NCBI GenBank assembly: GCA_032718475.1 | Contig: JAUCBJ010001009.1 | Span: 1-51,362 of the forward strand | Origin: Nemertoderma westbladi | Taxonomy: Eukaryota > Xenacoelomorpha > Nemertodermatida > Nemertodermatidae | DNA length: 51,362 nt | Direction: 5' to 3' | In this document: positions 20,601 to 35,600 of the stretch, in pieces | How the letters are laid out: each line of letters opens with the position of its first letter | Numbering within the stretch: the first letter of the stretch is position 1 | Translations under genes and position numbers: made by a program | The notes under the pieces: generated by a model | Database searches by the model: none | What the model was told of the DNA's origin: nothing | Seen by the model: the letters and a program-made list of their open reading frames with translations, nothing else

Positions 20601-23600
20601 GTCATGCAGATTAATTTTGCTGAATGAAACTCACTGGTTTGGTCATGCAGATTAATTTTGCTGAATGAAACTCACTGGTTTGGTCATGCAGATTAATTTT
20701 GCTGAGTGAACCTCACTGGTTTAGTCATGCAGATTAATTTTACTGAATGAAACTCACTGGGTTGGTCATGCAGATTAATTTTGCTGAATGAAACTCACTG
20801 GTTTGGTCATGCAGATTAATTTTGCTGAATGAAACTCACTGGTTTGGTCGTGCAGATTAATTTTGCTGAATGAAACTCACTGGTTTGGTCATGCAGATTA
20901 ATTTTGCTGAATGAAACTCACTGGTTTGGTCATGCAGATTAATTTTGTTGAATGAAACTCACTGGTTTGGTCATGCAGATGAATTTTGCTGAATGAAACT
21001 TACTGGTTTGGTCATGCAGATTAATTTTGCTGAATGAAACTCACTGGTTTGGTCATGCAGATTAATTTTACTGAATGAAACTCACTGGTTTGGTCATGCA
21101 GATTAATTTTGCTGAATGAAACTCACTGGTTTGGTCATGCAGATTAATTTTGCTGAATGATACTCACTGGTTTGGTCATGCAGATTAATTTTTCTGAATG
21201 AAACTCACTGGTTTGGTCATGCAGATTAATTTTGCTGAATTAAACTCACTGGTTTGGTCATGCAGATTAATTTTTCTGAATGAAACTCACTGGTTTTGGC
21301 ATGCAGATTAATTTTGCTGAATGAAACTCACTGGTTTTGTCATGCAGATTAATTTTGCTGAATGAAACTCACTGGTTTGGTCATGCAGATTAATTTTGCT
21401 GAATGAAACTCACTGGTTTTGTCATGCAGATTAATTTTGCTGAATGAAACTCGCTGGTTTGGTCATGCAGATTAATTTTGCTGAATGAAACTCACTGGTT
21501 TTGTCATGCAGATTAATTTTGCTGAATGAAACTCACTGGTTTGGTCATGCAGATTAATTTTGCGGAATGAAACTCACTGGTTTGGTCATGCAGATTAATT
21601 TTGCTGAATGAAACTCACTTGTTTGGTCATGCAGATTAATTTTGCTGAATGAAACTCACTGGTTTTGTCATGCAGATTAATTTTGCTGAATGAAACTCAC
21701 TGGTTTGGTCATGCAGATTAATTTTGCTGAATGAAACTCACTGGTTTGGTCATGCAAATTAATTTTGCTGAATGAAACTCACTGGTTTGGTCATGCAGAT
21801 TAATTTTGCTGAATGAAACTCACTGGTTTGGTCATGCAGATTAATTTTGCTGAATGAAACTCACTGGTTTGGTCATGCAGATTAATTTTGCTGAATGAAA
21901 CTCACTGGTTTGTCATGCAGATTAATTTTGCTGAATGAAACTCACTGGTTTGGTAATGCAGATTAATTTTGCTGAATGAAACTCACTGGTTTGGTCATGC
22001 AGATTAATTTTGCTGAATGAAACTCACTGGTTTGGTCATGCAGATTAATTTTGCTGAATGAAACTCACTGGTTTGGTAATGCAGATTAATTTTGCTGAAT
22101 GAAACTCACTGGTTTTGTCATGCAGATTAATTTTGCTGAATGAAACTCACTGGTTTGGTCATGCAGATTAATTTTGCTGAATTAAACTCACTGGTTTGGT
22201 CATGCAGATTAATTTTTCTGAATGAAACTCACTGGTTTTGGCATGCAGATTAATTTTGCTGAATGAAACTCACTGGTTTTGTCATGCAGATTAATTTTGC
22301 TGAATGAAACTCACTGGTTTGGTCATGCAGATTAATTTTGCTGAATGAAACTCACTGGTTTTGTCATGCAGATTAATTTTGCTGAATGAAACTCACTGGT
22401 TTGGTCATGCAGATTAATTTTGCTGAATGAAACTCACTGGTTTTGTCATGCAGATTAATTTTGCTGAATGAAACTCACTGGTTTGGTCATGCAGATTAAT
22501 TTTGCGGAATGAAACTCACTGGTTTGGTCATGCAGATTAATTTTGCTGAATGAAACTCACTGGTTTGGTCATGCAGATTAATTTTGCTGAATGAAACTCA
22601 CTGGTTTTGTCATGCAGATTAATTTTGCTGAATGAAACTCACTGGTTTGGTCATGCAGATTAATTTTGCTGAATGAAACTCACTGGTTTGGTCATGCAGA
22701 TTAATTTTGCTGAATGAAACTCACTGGTTTGGTCATGCAGATTAATTTTGCTGAATGAAACTCACTGGTTTGGTCATGCAGATTAATTTTGCTGAATGAA
22801 ACTCACTGGTTTGGTCATGCAGATTAATTTTGCTGAATGAAACTCACTGGTTTGGTAATGCAGATTAATTTTGCTGAATGAAACTCACTGGTTTTGTCAT
22901 GCAGATTAATTTTGCTGAATGAAACTCACTGGTTTGGTCATGCAGATTAATTTTGCTGAATGAAACTCACTGGTTTTGTCATGCAGATTAATTTTGCTGA
23001 ATGAAACTCGCTGGTTTGGTCATGCAGATTAATTTTGCTGAATGAAACTCACTGGTTTTGTCATGCAGATTAATTTTGCTGAATGAAACTCACTGGTTTG
23101 GTCATGCAGATTAATTTTGCGGAATGAAACTCACTGGTTTGGTCATGCAGATTAATTTTGCTGAATGAAACTCACTTGTTTGGTCATGCAGATTAATTTT
23201 GCTGAATGAAACTCACTGGTTTTGTCATGCAGATTAATTTTGCTGAATGAAACTCACTGGTTTAGTCATGCAGATTAATTTTGCTGAATGAAACTCACTG
23301 GTTTGGTCATGCAGATTAATTTTGCTGAATGAAATTCACTGGTTTGGTCATGCAGATTAATTTTGCTGAATGAAACTCACTGGTTTTGTCATGCAGATTA
23401 ATTTTGCTGAATGAAACTCACTGGTTTGGTCATGCAGATTAATTTTGCTGAATGAAACTCACTGGTTTGGTAATGCAGATTAATTTTGCTGAATGAAACT
23501 CACTGGTTTTGTCATGCAGATTAATTTTGCTGAATGAAACTCACTGGTTTGGTAATGCAGATTAATTTTTCTGAATGAAACTCACTGGTTTGGTCATGCA

Positions 23601-26600
23601 GATTAATTTTGCTGAATGAAACTCACTGGTTTGGTCATGCAGATTAATTTTTCTGAATGAAACTCACTGGTTTGGTCATGCAGATTAATTTTGCTGAATG
23701 AAACTCACTGGTTTGGTCATGCAGATTAATTTTTCCGAATGAAACTCACTGGTTTGGTCACGCAGATTAATTTTGCTGAATGAAACTCACTGGTTTGGTC
23801 ATGCAGATTAATTTTTCTGAATGAAACTCACTGGTTTGGTCATGCAGATTAATTTTGCTGAATGAAACTTACTGGTTTGGTCATGCAGATTAATTTTGCT
23901 GAATGAAACTCACTGGTTTGGTCATGCAGATTAATTTTGCTGAATGAAACTCACTGGTTTGGTCATGCAGATTAATTTTGCTGAGTGAACCTCACTGGTT
24001 TGGTCATGCAGATTAATTTTGCTGAATGAAACTCACTGGTTTGGTCATGCAGATTAATTTTGCTGAATGAAACTCACTGGTTTGGTCATGCAGATTAATT
24101 TTGCTGAATGAAACTCACTGGTTTGGTCATGCAGATGAATTTTACTGAATGAAACTCACTGGTTTGGTCATGCAGATTAATTTTGCTGAATGAAACTCAC
24201 TGGTTTTGTCATGCAGATTAATTTTGCTGAATGAAACTCACTGGTTTGGTCATGCAGATTAATTTTGCTGAATGAAACTCACTGGTTTTGGCATGCAGAT
24301 TAATTTTGCTGAATGAAACTCACTGGTTTTGTCATGCAGATTAATTTTGCTGAATGAAACTCACTGGTTTGGTCATGCAGATTAATTTTGCTGAATGAAA
24401 CTCACTGGTTTTGTCATGCAGATTAATTTTGCTGAATGAAACTCACTGGTTTGGTCATGCAGATTAATTTTGCTGAATGAAACTTACTGGTTTGGTCATG
24501 CAGATTAATTTTGCTGAATGAAACTCACTGGTTTGGTCATGCAGATTAATTTTGCTGAATGAAACTCACTGGTTTGGTCATGCAGATTAATTTTGCTGAG
24601 TGAACCTCACTGGTTTAGTCATGCAGATTAATTTTACTGAATGAAACTCACTGGGTTGGTCATGCAGATTAATTTTGCTGAATGAAACTCACTGGTTTGG
24701 TCATGCAGATTAATTTTGCTGAATGAAACTCACTGGTTTGGTCGTGCAGATTAATTTTGCTGAATGAAACTCACTGGTTTGGTCATGCAGATTAATTTTG
24801 CTGAATGAAACTCACTGGTTTGGTCATGCAGATTAATTTTGTTGAATGAAACTCACTGGTTTGGTCATGCAGATGAATTTTGCTGAATGAAACTTACTGG
24901 TTTGGTCATGCAGATTAATTTTGCTGAATGAAACTCACTGGTTTGGTCATGCAGATTAATTTTACTGAATGAAACTCACTGGTTTGGTCATGCAGATTAA
25001 TTTTGCTGAATGAAACTCACTGGTTTGGTCATGCAGATTAATTTTGCTGAATGATACTAACTGGTTTGGTCATGCAGATTAATTTTTCTGAATGAAACTC
25101 ACTGGTTTGGTCATGCAGATTAATTTTGCTGAGTTAAACTCACTGGTTTGGTCATGCAGATTAATTTTTCTGAATGAAACTCACTGGTTTTGGCATGCAG
25201 ATTAATTTTGCTGAATGAAACTCACTGGTTTTGTCATGCAGATTAATTTTGCTGAATGAAACTCACTGGTTTGGTCATGCAGATTAATTTTGCTGAATGA
25301 AACTCACTGGTTTTGTCATGCAGATTAATTTTGCTGAATGAAACTCGCTGGTTTGGTCATGCAGATTAATTTTGCTGAATGAAACTCACTGGTTTTGTCA
25401 TGCAGATTAATTTTGCTGAATGAAACTCACTGGTTTGGTCATGCAGATTAATTTTGCGGAATGAAACTCACTGGTTTGGTCATGCAGATTAATTTTGCTG
25501 AATGAAACTCACTTGTTTGGTCATGCAGATTAATTTTGCTGAATGAAACTCACTGGTTTTGTCATGCAGATTAATTTTGCTGAATGAAACTCACTGGTTT
25601 GGTCATGCAGATTAATTTTGCTGAATGAAACTCACTGGTTTGGTCATGCAAATTAATTTTGCTGAATGAAACTCACTGGTTTGGTCATGCAGATTAATTT
25701 TGCTGAATGAAACTCACTGGTTTGGTCATGCAGATTAATTTTGCTGAATGAAACTCACTGGTTTGGTCATGCAGATTAATTTTGCTGAATGAAACTCACT
25801 GGTTTGTCATGCAGATTAATTTTGCTGAATGAAACTCACTGGTTTGGTAATGCAGATTAATTTTGCTGAATGAAACTCACTGGTTTGGTCATGCAGATTA
25901 ATTTTGCTGAATGAAACTCACTGGTTTGGTCATGCAGATTAATTTTGCTGAATGAAACTCACTGGTTTGGTAATGCAGATTAATTTTGCTGAATGAAACT
26001 CACTGGTTTTGTCATGCAGATTAATTTTGCTGAATGAAACTCACTGGTTTGGTCATGCAGATTAATTTTGCTGAATTAAACTCACTGGTTTGGTCATGCA
26101 GATTAATTTTTCTGAATGAAACTCACTGGTTTTGGCATGCAGATTAATTTTGCTGAATGAAACTCACTGGTTTTGTCATGCAGATTAATTTTGCTGAATG
26201 AAACTCACTGGTTTGGTCATGCAGATTAATTTTGCTGAATGAAACTCACTGGTTTTGTCATGCAGATTAATTTTGCTGAATGAAACTCACTGGTTTGGTC
26301 ATGCAGATTAATTTTGCTGAATGAAACTCACTGGTTTTGTCATGCAGATTAATTTTGCTGAATGAAACTCACTGGTTTGGTCATGCAGATTAATTTTGCG
26401 GAATGAAACTCACTGGTTTGGTCATGCAGATTAATTTTGCTGAATGAAACTCACTGGTTTGGTCATGCAGATTAATTTTGCTGAATGAAACTCACTGGTT
26501 TTGTCATGCAGATTAATTTTGCTGAATGAAACTCACTGGTTTGGTCATGCAGATTAATTTTGCTGAATGAAACTCACTGGTTTGGTCATGCAGATTAATT

Positions 26601-29600
26601 TTGCTGAATGAAACTCACTGGTTTGGTCATGCAGATTAATTTTGCTGAATGAAACTCACTGGTTTGGTCATGCAGATTAATTTTGCTGAATGAAACTCAC
26701 TGGTTTGGTCATGCAGATTAATTTTGCTGAATGAAACTCACTGGTTTGGTAATGCAGATTAATTTTGCTGAATGAAACTCACTGGTTTGGTCATGCAGAT
26801 TAATTTTGCTGAATGAAACTCACTGGTTTGGTCATGCAGATTAATTTTGCTGAATGAAACTCACTGGTTTGGTAATGCAGATTAATTTTGCTGAATGAAA
26901 CTCACTGGTTTTGTCATGCAGATTAATTTTGCTGAATGAAACTCACTGGTTTGGTCATGCAGATTAATTTTGCTAATGAAACTCACTGGTTTTGGCATGC
27001 AGATTAATTTTGCTGAATGAAACTCACTGGTTTTGTCATGCAGATTAATTTTGCTGAATGAAACTCACTGGTTTGGTCATGCAGATTAATTTTGCTGAAT
27101 GAAACTCACTGGTTTTGTCATGCAGATTAATTTTGCTGAATGAAACTCGCTGGTTTGGTCATGCAGATTAATTTTGCTGAATGAAACTCACTGGTTTTGT
27201 CATGCAGATTAATTTTGCTGAATGAAACTCACTGGTTTGGTCATGCAGATTAATTTTGCGGAATGAAACTCACTGGTTTGGTCATGCAGATTAATTTTGC
27301 TGAATGAAACTCACTTGTTTGGTCATGCAGATTAATTTTGCTGAATGAAACTCACTGGTTTTGTCATGCAGATTAATTTTGCTGAATGAAACTCACTGGT
27401 TTGGTCATGCAGATTAATTTTGCTGAATGAAACTCACTGGTTTGGTCATGCAAATTAATTTTGCTGAATGAAACTCACTGGTTTGGTCATGCAGATTAAT
27501 TTTGCTGAATGAAACTCACTGGTTTGGTCATGCAGATTAATTTTGCTGAATGAAACTCACTAGTTTGGTCATGCAGATTAATTTTGCTGAATGAAACTCA
27601 CTGGTTTGTCATGCAGATTAATTTTGCTGAATGAAACTCACTGGTTTGGTAATGCAGATTAATTTTGCTGAATGAAACTCACTGGTTTGGTCATGCAGAT
27701 TAATTTTGCTGAATGAAACTCACTGGTTTGGTCATGCAGATTAATTTTGCTGAATGAAACTCACTGGTTTGGTAATGCAGATTAATTTTGCTGAATGAAA
27801 CTCACTGGTTTTGTCATGCAGATTAATTTTGCTGAATGAAACTCACTGGTTTGGTCATGCAGATTAATTTTGCTGAATTAAACTCACTGGTTTGGTCATG
27901 CAGATTAATTTTGCTGAATGAAACTCACTGGTTTTGTCATGCAGATTAATTTTGCTGAATGAAACTCACTGGTTTGGTCATGCAGATTAATTTTGCTGAA
28001 TGAAACTCACTGGTTTTGTCATGCAGATTAATTTTGCTGAATGAAACTCACTGGTTTGGTCATGCAGATTAATTTTGCGGAATGAAACTCACTGGTTTGG
28101 TCATGCAGATTAATTTTGCTGAATGAAACTCACTGGTTTGGTCATGCAGATTAATTTTGCTGAATGAAACTCACTGGTTTTGTCATGCAGATTAATTTTG
28201 CTGAATGAAACTCACTGGTTTGGTCATGCAGATTAATTTTGCTGAATGAAACTCACTGGTTTGGTCATGCAGATTAATTTTGCTGAATGAAACTCACTGG
28301 TTTGGTCATGCAGATTAATTTTGCTGAATGAAACTCACTGGTTTGGTCATGCAGATTAATTTTGCTGAATGAAACTCACTGGTTTGGTCATGCAGATTAA
28401 TTTTGCTGAATGAAACTCACTGGTTTGGTAATGCAGATTAATTTTGCTGAATGAAACTCACTGGTTTGGTCATGCAGATTAATTTTGCTGAATGAAACTC
28501 ACTGGTTTGGTCATGCAGATTAATTTTGCTGAATGAAACTCACTGGTTTGGTAATGCAGATTAATTTTGCTGAATGAAACTCACTGGTTTTGTCATGCAG
28601 ATTAATTTTGCTGAATGAAACTCACTGGTTTGGTCATGCAGATTAATTTTGCTAATGAAACTCACTGGTTTGGTCATGCAGATTAATTTTGCTGAAAGAA
28701 ACTCACTGGTTTGGTAATGCAGATTAATTTTTCTGAATGAAACTCACTGGTTTGGTCATGCAGATTAATTTTGCTGAATGAAACTCACTGGTTTGGTCAT
28801 GCAGATTAATTTTTCTGAATGAAACTCACTGGTTTGGTCATGCAGATTAATTTTGCTGAATGAAACTCACTGGTTTGGTCATGCAGATTAATTTTTCTGA
28901 ATGAAACTCACTGGTTTGGTGATGCAGATTAATTTTGCTGAATGAAACTCACTGGTTTGGTCATGCAGATTAATTTTGCTGAATGAAACTCACTGGTTTG
29001 GTCATGCAGATTAATTTTGCTGAATGAAACTCACTGGTTTGGTCATGCAGAGTAATTTTGCTGAATGAATCTCACTGGTTTTGTCATGCAGATTAATTTT
29101 GCTGAATGAAACTCACTGGTTTGGCCATGCAGATTAATTTTTCTGAATGAAACTCACTGGTTTGGTCATGCATATTAATTTTGCTGAATTAAACTCACTG
29201 GTTTGGTCATGCAGATTAATTTTGCTGAATGAAACTCACTGGTTTGGTCATGCCGATTAATTTTGCTGAATGAAACTCACTGGTTTGGTCATGCAGATTA
29301 ATTTTGCTGAATTAAACTCACTGGTTTGGTCATGCAGATTAATTTTTCTGAATGAAACTCACTGGTTTTGTCATGCAGATTAATTTTGCTGAATGAAACT
29401 CACTGGTTTTGTCATGCAGATTAATTTTGCTGAATGAAACTTACTGGTTTGGTCATGCAGATTAATTTTGCTGAATGAAACTCACTGGTTTGGTCATGCA
29501 GATTAATTTTGCTGAATGAAACTCGCTGGTTTGGTCATGCAGATTAATTTTGCTGAATGAAACTCACTGGTTTGGTCATGCAGATTAATTTTGCTGAATG

Positions 29601-32600
29601 AAACTCACTGGTTTGGTCATGCAGATTAATTTTGCTGAATGAAACTCACTGGTTTGGTCATGCAGATTAATTTTGCTGAATGAAACTCACTGGTTTGGTC
29701 ATGCAGATTAATTTTGCTGAATGAAACTCACTGGTTTGGTAATGCAGATTAATTTTGCTGAATGAAACTCACTGGTTTGGTCATGCAGATTAATTTTGCT
29801 GAATGAAACTCACTGGTTTTGTCATGCAGATTAATTTTGCTGAATGAAACTCACTGGTTTGGTCATGCAGATTAATTTTGCTGAATGAAACTCACTGGTT
29901 TGGTCATGCAGATTAATTTTGCTGAATGAAACTCACTGGTTTGGTAATGCAGATTAATTTTTCTGAATGAAACTCACTGGTTTGGTCATGCAGATTAATT
30001 TTGCTGAATGAAACTCACTGGTTTGGTCATGCAGATTAATTTTTCTGAATGAAACTCACTGGTTTGGTCATGCAGATTAATTTTGCTGAATGAAACTCAC
30101 TGGTTTGGTCATGCAGATTAATTTTTCTGAATGAAACTCACTGGTTTGATGATGCAGATTAATTTTGCTGAATGAAACTCACTGGTTTGGTCATGCAGAT
30201 TAATTTTGCTGAATGAAACTCACTGGTTTGGTCATGCAGATTAATTTTGCTGAATGAAACTCACTGGTTTGGTCATGCAGATTAATTTTGCTGAATGAAA
30301 CTCACTGGTTTGGTCATGCAGATTAATTTTGCTGAATGAAACTCACTGGTTTGGTCATGCAGATTAATTTTGCTGAATGAAACTCACTGGTTTGGTCATG
30401 CAGATTAATTTTGCTGAATGAAACTCACTGGTTTTGTCATGCAGATTAATTTTGCTGAATGAAACTCACTGGTTTGGTCATGCAGATTAATTTTGCTGAA
30501 TGAAACTCACTGGTTTGGTCATGCAGATTAATTTTGCTGAATGAAACTCACTGGTTTTGTCATGCAGATTAATTTTGCTGAATGAAACTCACTGGTTTGG
30601 TCATGCAGATTAATTTTGCTGAATGAAACTCACTGGTTTTGTCATGCAGATTAATTTTGCTGAATGAAACTCACTGGTTTGGTCATGCAGATTAATTTTG
30701 CGGAATGAAACTCACTGGTTTGGTCATGCAGATTAATTTTGCTGAATGAAACTCACTGGTTTGGTCATGCAGATTAATTTTGCTGAATGAAACTCACTGG
30801 TTTTGTCATGCAGATTAATTTTGCTGAATGAAACTCACTGGTTTGGTCATGCAGATTAATTTTGCTGAATGAAACTCACTGGTTTGGTCATGCAGATTAA
30901 TTTTGCTGAATGAAACTCACTGGTTTGGTCATGCAGATTAATTTTGCTGAATGAAACTCACTGGTTTGGTCATGCAGATTAATTTTGCTGAATGAAACTC
31001 ACTGGTTTGGTCATGCAGATTAATTTTGCTGAATGAAACTCACTGGTTTGGTAATGCAGATTAATTTTGCTGAATGAAACTCACTGGTTTGGTCATGCAG
31101 ATTAATTTTGCTGAATGAAACTCACTGGTTTGGTCATGCAGATTAATTTTGCTGAATGAAACTCACTGGTTTGGTAATGCAGATTAATTTTGCTGAATGA
31201 AACTCACTGGTTTTGTCATGCAGATTAATTTTGCTGAATGAAACTCACTGGTTTGGTCATGCAGATTAATTTTGCTAATGAAACTCACTGGTTTGGTCAT
31301 GCAGATTAATTTTGCTGAATGAAACTCACTGGTTTGGTAATGCAGATTAATTTTTCTGAATGAAACTCACTGGTTTGGTCATGCAGATTAATTTTGCTGA
31401 ATGAAACTCACTGGTTTGGTCATGCAGATTAATTTTTCTGAATGAAACTCACTGGTTTGGTCATGCAGATTAATTTTGCTGAATGAAACTCACTGGTTTG
31501 GTCATGCAGATTAATTTTTCTGAATGAAACTCACTGGTTTGGTGATGCAGATTAATTTTGCTGAATGAAACTCACTGGTTTGGTCATGCAGATTAATTTT
31601 GCTGAATGAAACTCACTGGTTTGGTCATGCAGATTAATTTTGCTGAATGAAACTCACTGGTTTGGTCATGCAGAGTAATTTTGCTGAATGAATCTCACTG
31701 GTTTTGTCATGCAGATTAATTTTGCTGAATGAAACTCACTGGTTTGGCCATGCAGATTAATTTTTCTGAATGAAACTCACTGGTTTGGTCATGCATATTA
31801 ATTTTGCTGAATTAAACTCACTGGTTTGGTCATGCAGATTAATTTTGCTGAATGAAACTCACTGGTTTGGTCATGCCGATTAATTTTGCTGAATGAAACT
31901 CACTGGTTTGGTCATGCAGATTAATTTTGCTGAATTAAACTCACTGGTTTGGTCATGCAGATTAATTTTTCTGAATGAAACTCACTGGTTTTGTCATGCA
32001 GATTAATTTTGCTGAATGAAACTCACTGGTTTTGTCATGCAGATTAATTTTGCTGAATGAAACTTACTGGTTTGGTCATGCAAATTAATTTTGCTGAATG
32101 AAACTCACTGGTTTGGTCATGCAGATTAATTTTGCTGAATGAAACTCGCTGGTTTGGTCATGCAGATTAATTTTGCTGAATGAAACTCACTGGTTTGGTC
32201 ATGCAGATTAATTTTGCTGAATGAAACTCACTGGTTTGGTCATGCAGATTAATTTTGCTGAATGAAACTCACTGGTTTGGTCATGCAGATTAATTTTGCT
32301 GAATGAAACTCACTGGTTTGGTCATGCAGATTAATTTTGCTGAATGAAACTCACTGGTTTGGTAATGCAGATTAATTTTGCTGAATGAAACTCACTGGTT
32401 TGGTCATGCAGATTAATTTTGCTGAATGAAACTCACTGGTTTGGTCATGCAGATTAATTTTGCTGAATGAAACTCACTGGTTTGGTAATGCAGATTAATT
32501 TTGCTGAATGAAACTCACTGGTTTTGTCATGCAGATTAATTTTGCTGAATGAAACTCACTGGTTTGGTCATGCAGATTAATTTTGCTGAATGAAACTCAC

Positions 32601-35600
32601 TGGTTTGGTCATGCAGATTAATTTTGCTGAATGAAACTCACTGGTTTGGTAATGCAGATTAATTTTTCTGAATGAAACTCACTGGTTTGGTCATGCAGAT
32701 TAATTTTGCTGAATGAAACTCACTGGTTTGGTCATGCAGATTAATTTTTCTGAATGAAACTCACTGGTTTGGTCATGCAGATTAATTTTGCTGAATGAAA
32801 CTCACTGGTTTGGTCATGCAGATTAATTTTTCTGAATGAAACTCACTGGTTTGATGATGCAGATTAATTTTGCTGAATGAAACTCACTGGTTTGGTCATG
32901 CAGATTAATTTTGCTGAATGAAACTCACTGGTTTGGTCATGCAGAGTAATTTTGCTGAATGAAACTCACTGGTTTGGTCATGCAGATTAATTTTGCTGAA
33001 TGAAACTCACTGGTTTGGTCATGCAGATTAATTTTGCTGAATGAAACTCACTGGTTTGGTCATGCAGATTAATTTTGCTGAATGAAACTCACTGGTTTGG
33101 TCATGCAGATTAATTTTGCTGAATGAAACTCACTGGTTTGGTAATGCAGATTAATTTTGCTGAATAAAACTCACTGGTTTGGTCATGCAGATTAATTTTG
33201 CTGAATGAAACTCACTGGTTTGGTCATGCAGATTAATTTTGCTGAATGAAACTCACTGGTTTGGTAATGCAGATTAATTTTGCTGAATGAAACTCACTGG
33301 TTTTGTCATGCATATTAATTTTGCTGAATGAAACTCACTGGTTTGGTCATGCAGATTAATTTTGCTGAATGAAACTCACTGGTTTGGTCATGCAGATTAA
33401 TTTTGCTGAATGAAACTCACTGGTTTGGTAATGCAGATTAATTTTTCTGAATGAAACTCACTGGTTTGGTCATGCAGATTAATTTTGCTGAATGAAACTC
33501 ACTGGTTTGGTCATGCAGATTAATTTTTCTGAATGAAACTCACTGGTTTGGTCATGCAGATTAATTTTGCTGAATGAAACTCACTGGTTTGGTCATGCAA
33601 GTTAATTTTTCTGAATGAAACTCACTGGTTTGGTGATGCAGATTAATTTTGCTGAATGAAACTCACTGGTTTGGTCATGCAGATTAATTTTGCTGAATGA
33701 AACTCACTAGTTTGGTCATGCAGATTAATTTTGCTGAATGAAACTCACTGGTTTGGTCATGCAGATTAATTTTGCTGAATGAAACTCACTGGTTTGGTCA
33801 TGCAGATTAATTTTGCTGAATGAATCTCACTGGTTTTGTCATGCAGATTAATTTTGCTGAATGAAACTCACTGGTTTGGTCATGCATATTAATTTTGCTG
33901 AATTAAACTCACTGGTTTGGTCATGCAGATTAATTTTGCTGAATGAAACTCACTGGTTTGGTCATGCCGATTAATTTTGCTGAATGAAACTCACTGGTTT
34001 GGTCATGCAGATTAATTTTGCTGAATTAAACCCACTGGTTTGGTCATGCAGATTAATTTTTCTGAATGAAACTCACTGGTTTTGTCATGCAGATTAATTT
34101 TGCTGAATGAAACTCACTGGTTTTGTCATGCAGATTAATTTTGCTGAATGAAACTCACTGGTTTGGTCATGCAGATTAATTTTGCTGAATGAAACTCACT
34201 GGTTTTGTCATGCAGATTAATTTTGCTGAATGAAACTCACTGGTTTGGTCATGCAGATTAATTTTGCTGAATGAAACTCACTGGTTTTGTCATGCAGATT
34301 ATTTTTGCTGACTGAAACTCACTGGTTTGGTGATGCAGATTAATTTTGCTGAATGAAACTCACTGGTTTGGTCATGCAGATTAATTTTGCTGAATGAAAC
34401 TCACTGGTTTTGTCATGCAGATTAATTTTGCTGAATGAAACTCACTGGTTTGGTCATGCAGATTAATTTTGCTGAATGAAACTCACTGGTTTGGTCATGC
34501 AGATTAATTTTGCGGAATGAAACTCACTGGTTTGGTCATGCAGATTAATTTTGCTGAATGAAACTCACTGGTTTGGTCATGCAGATTAATTTTGCTGAAT
34601 GAAACTCACTGGTTTTGTCATGCAGATTAATTTTGCTGAATGAAACTCACTGGTTTGGTCATGCAGATTAATATTGCTGAATGAAACTCACTGGTTTGGT
34701 CATGCAGATTAATTTTGCTGAATGAAACTCACTGGTTTGGTCATGCAGATTAATTTTGCTGAATGAAATTCACTGGTTTGGTCATGCAGATTAATTTTGC
34801 TGAATGAAACTCACTGGTTTGGTCATGCAGATTAATTTTGCTGAATGAAACTCACTGGTTTGGTCATGCAGATTAATTTTGCTGAATGAAACTCACTGGT
34901 TTGGTAATGCAGATTAATTTTGCTGAATGAAACTCACTGGTTTTGTCATGCAGATTAATTTTGCTGAATGAAACTCACTGGTTTGGTAATGCAGATTAAT
35001 TTTTCTGAATGAAACTCACTGGTTTGGTCATGCAGATTAATTTTGCTGAATGAAACTCACTGGTTTGGTCATGCAGATTAATTTTGCTGAATGAAACTCA
35101 CTGGTTTGGTCATGCAGATTAATTTTTCTGAATGAAACTCACTGGTTTGGTCATGCAGATTAATTTTTCTGAATGAAACTCACTGGTTTGGTCATGCAGA
35201 TTAATTTTGCTGAATGAAACTCACTGGTTTGGTCATGCAGATTAATTTTTCTGAATGAAACTCACTGGTTTGGTCATGCAGATTAATTTTGCTGTATGAA
35301 GCATACTGGTTTGCTCATGCAGATTAATTTTGCTGAATGAAACTCACTGGTTTGGTCATGCAGCTTAATTTTGCTGAATGAAACTCACTGGTTTGGTCAT
35401 GCAGATTAATTTTGCTGAGTGAACCTCACTGGTTTGGTCATGCAGATTAATTTTTCTGAATGAAACTCACTGGTTTGGTCATGCAGATTAATTTTGCTGA
35501 ATGAAACTCACTGGTTTGGTCATGCAGATTAATTTTGCTAAATGAAACTCACTGGTTTGGTCATGCAGATGAATTTTACTGAATGAAACTCACTGGTTTG

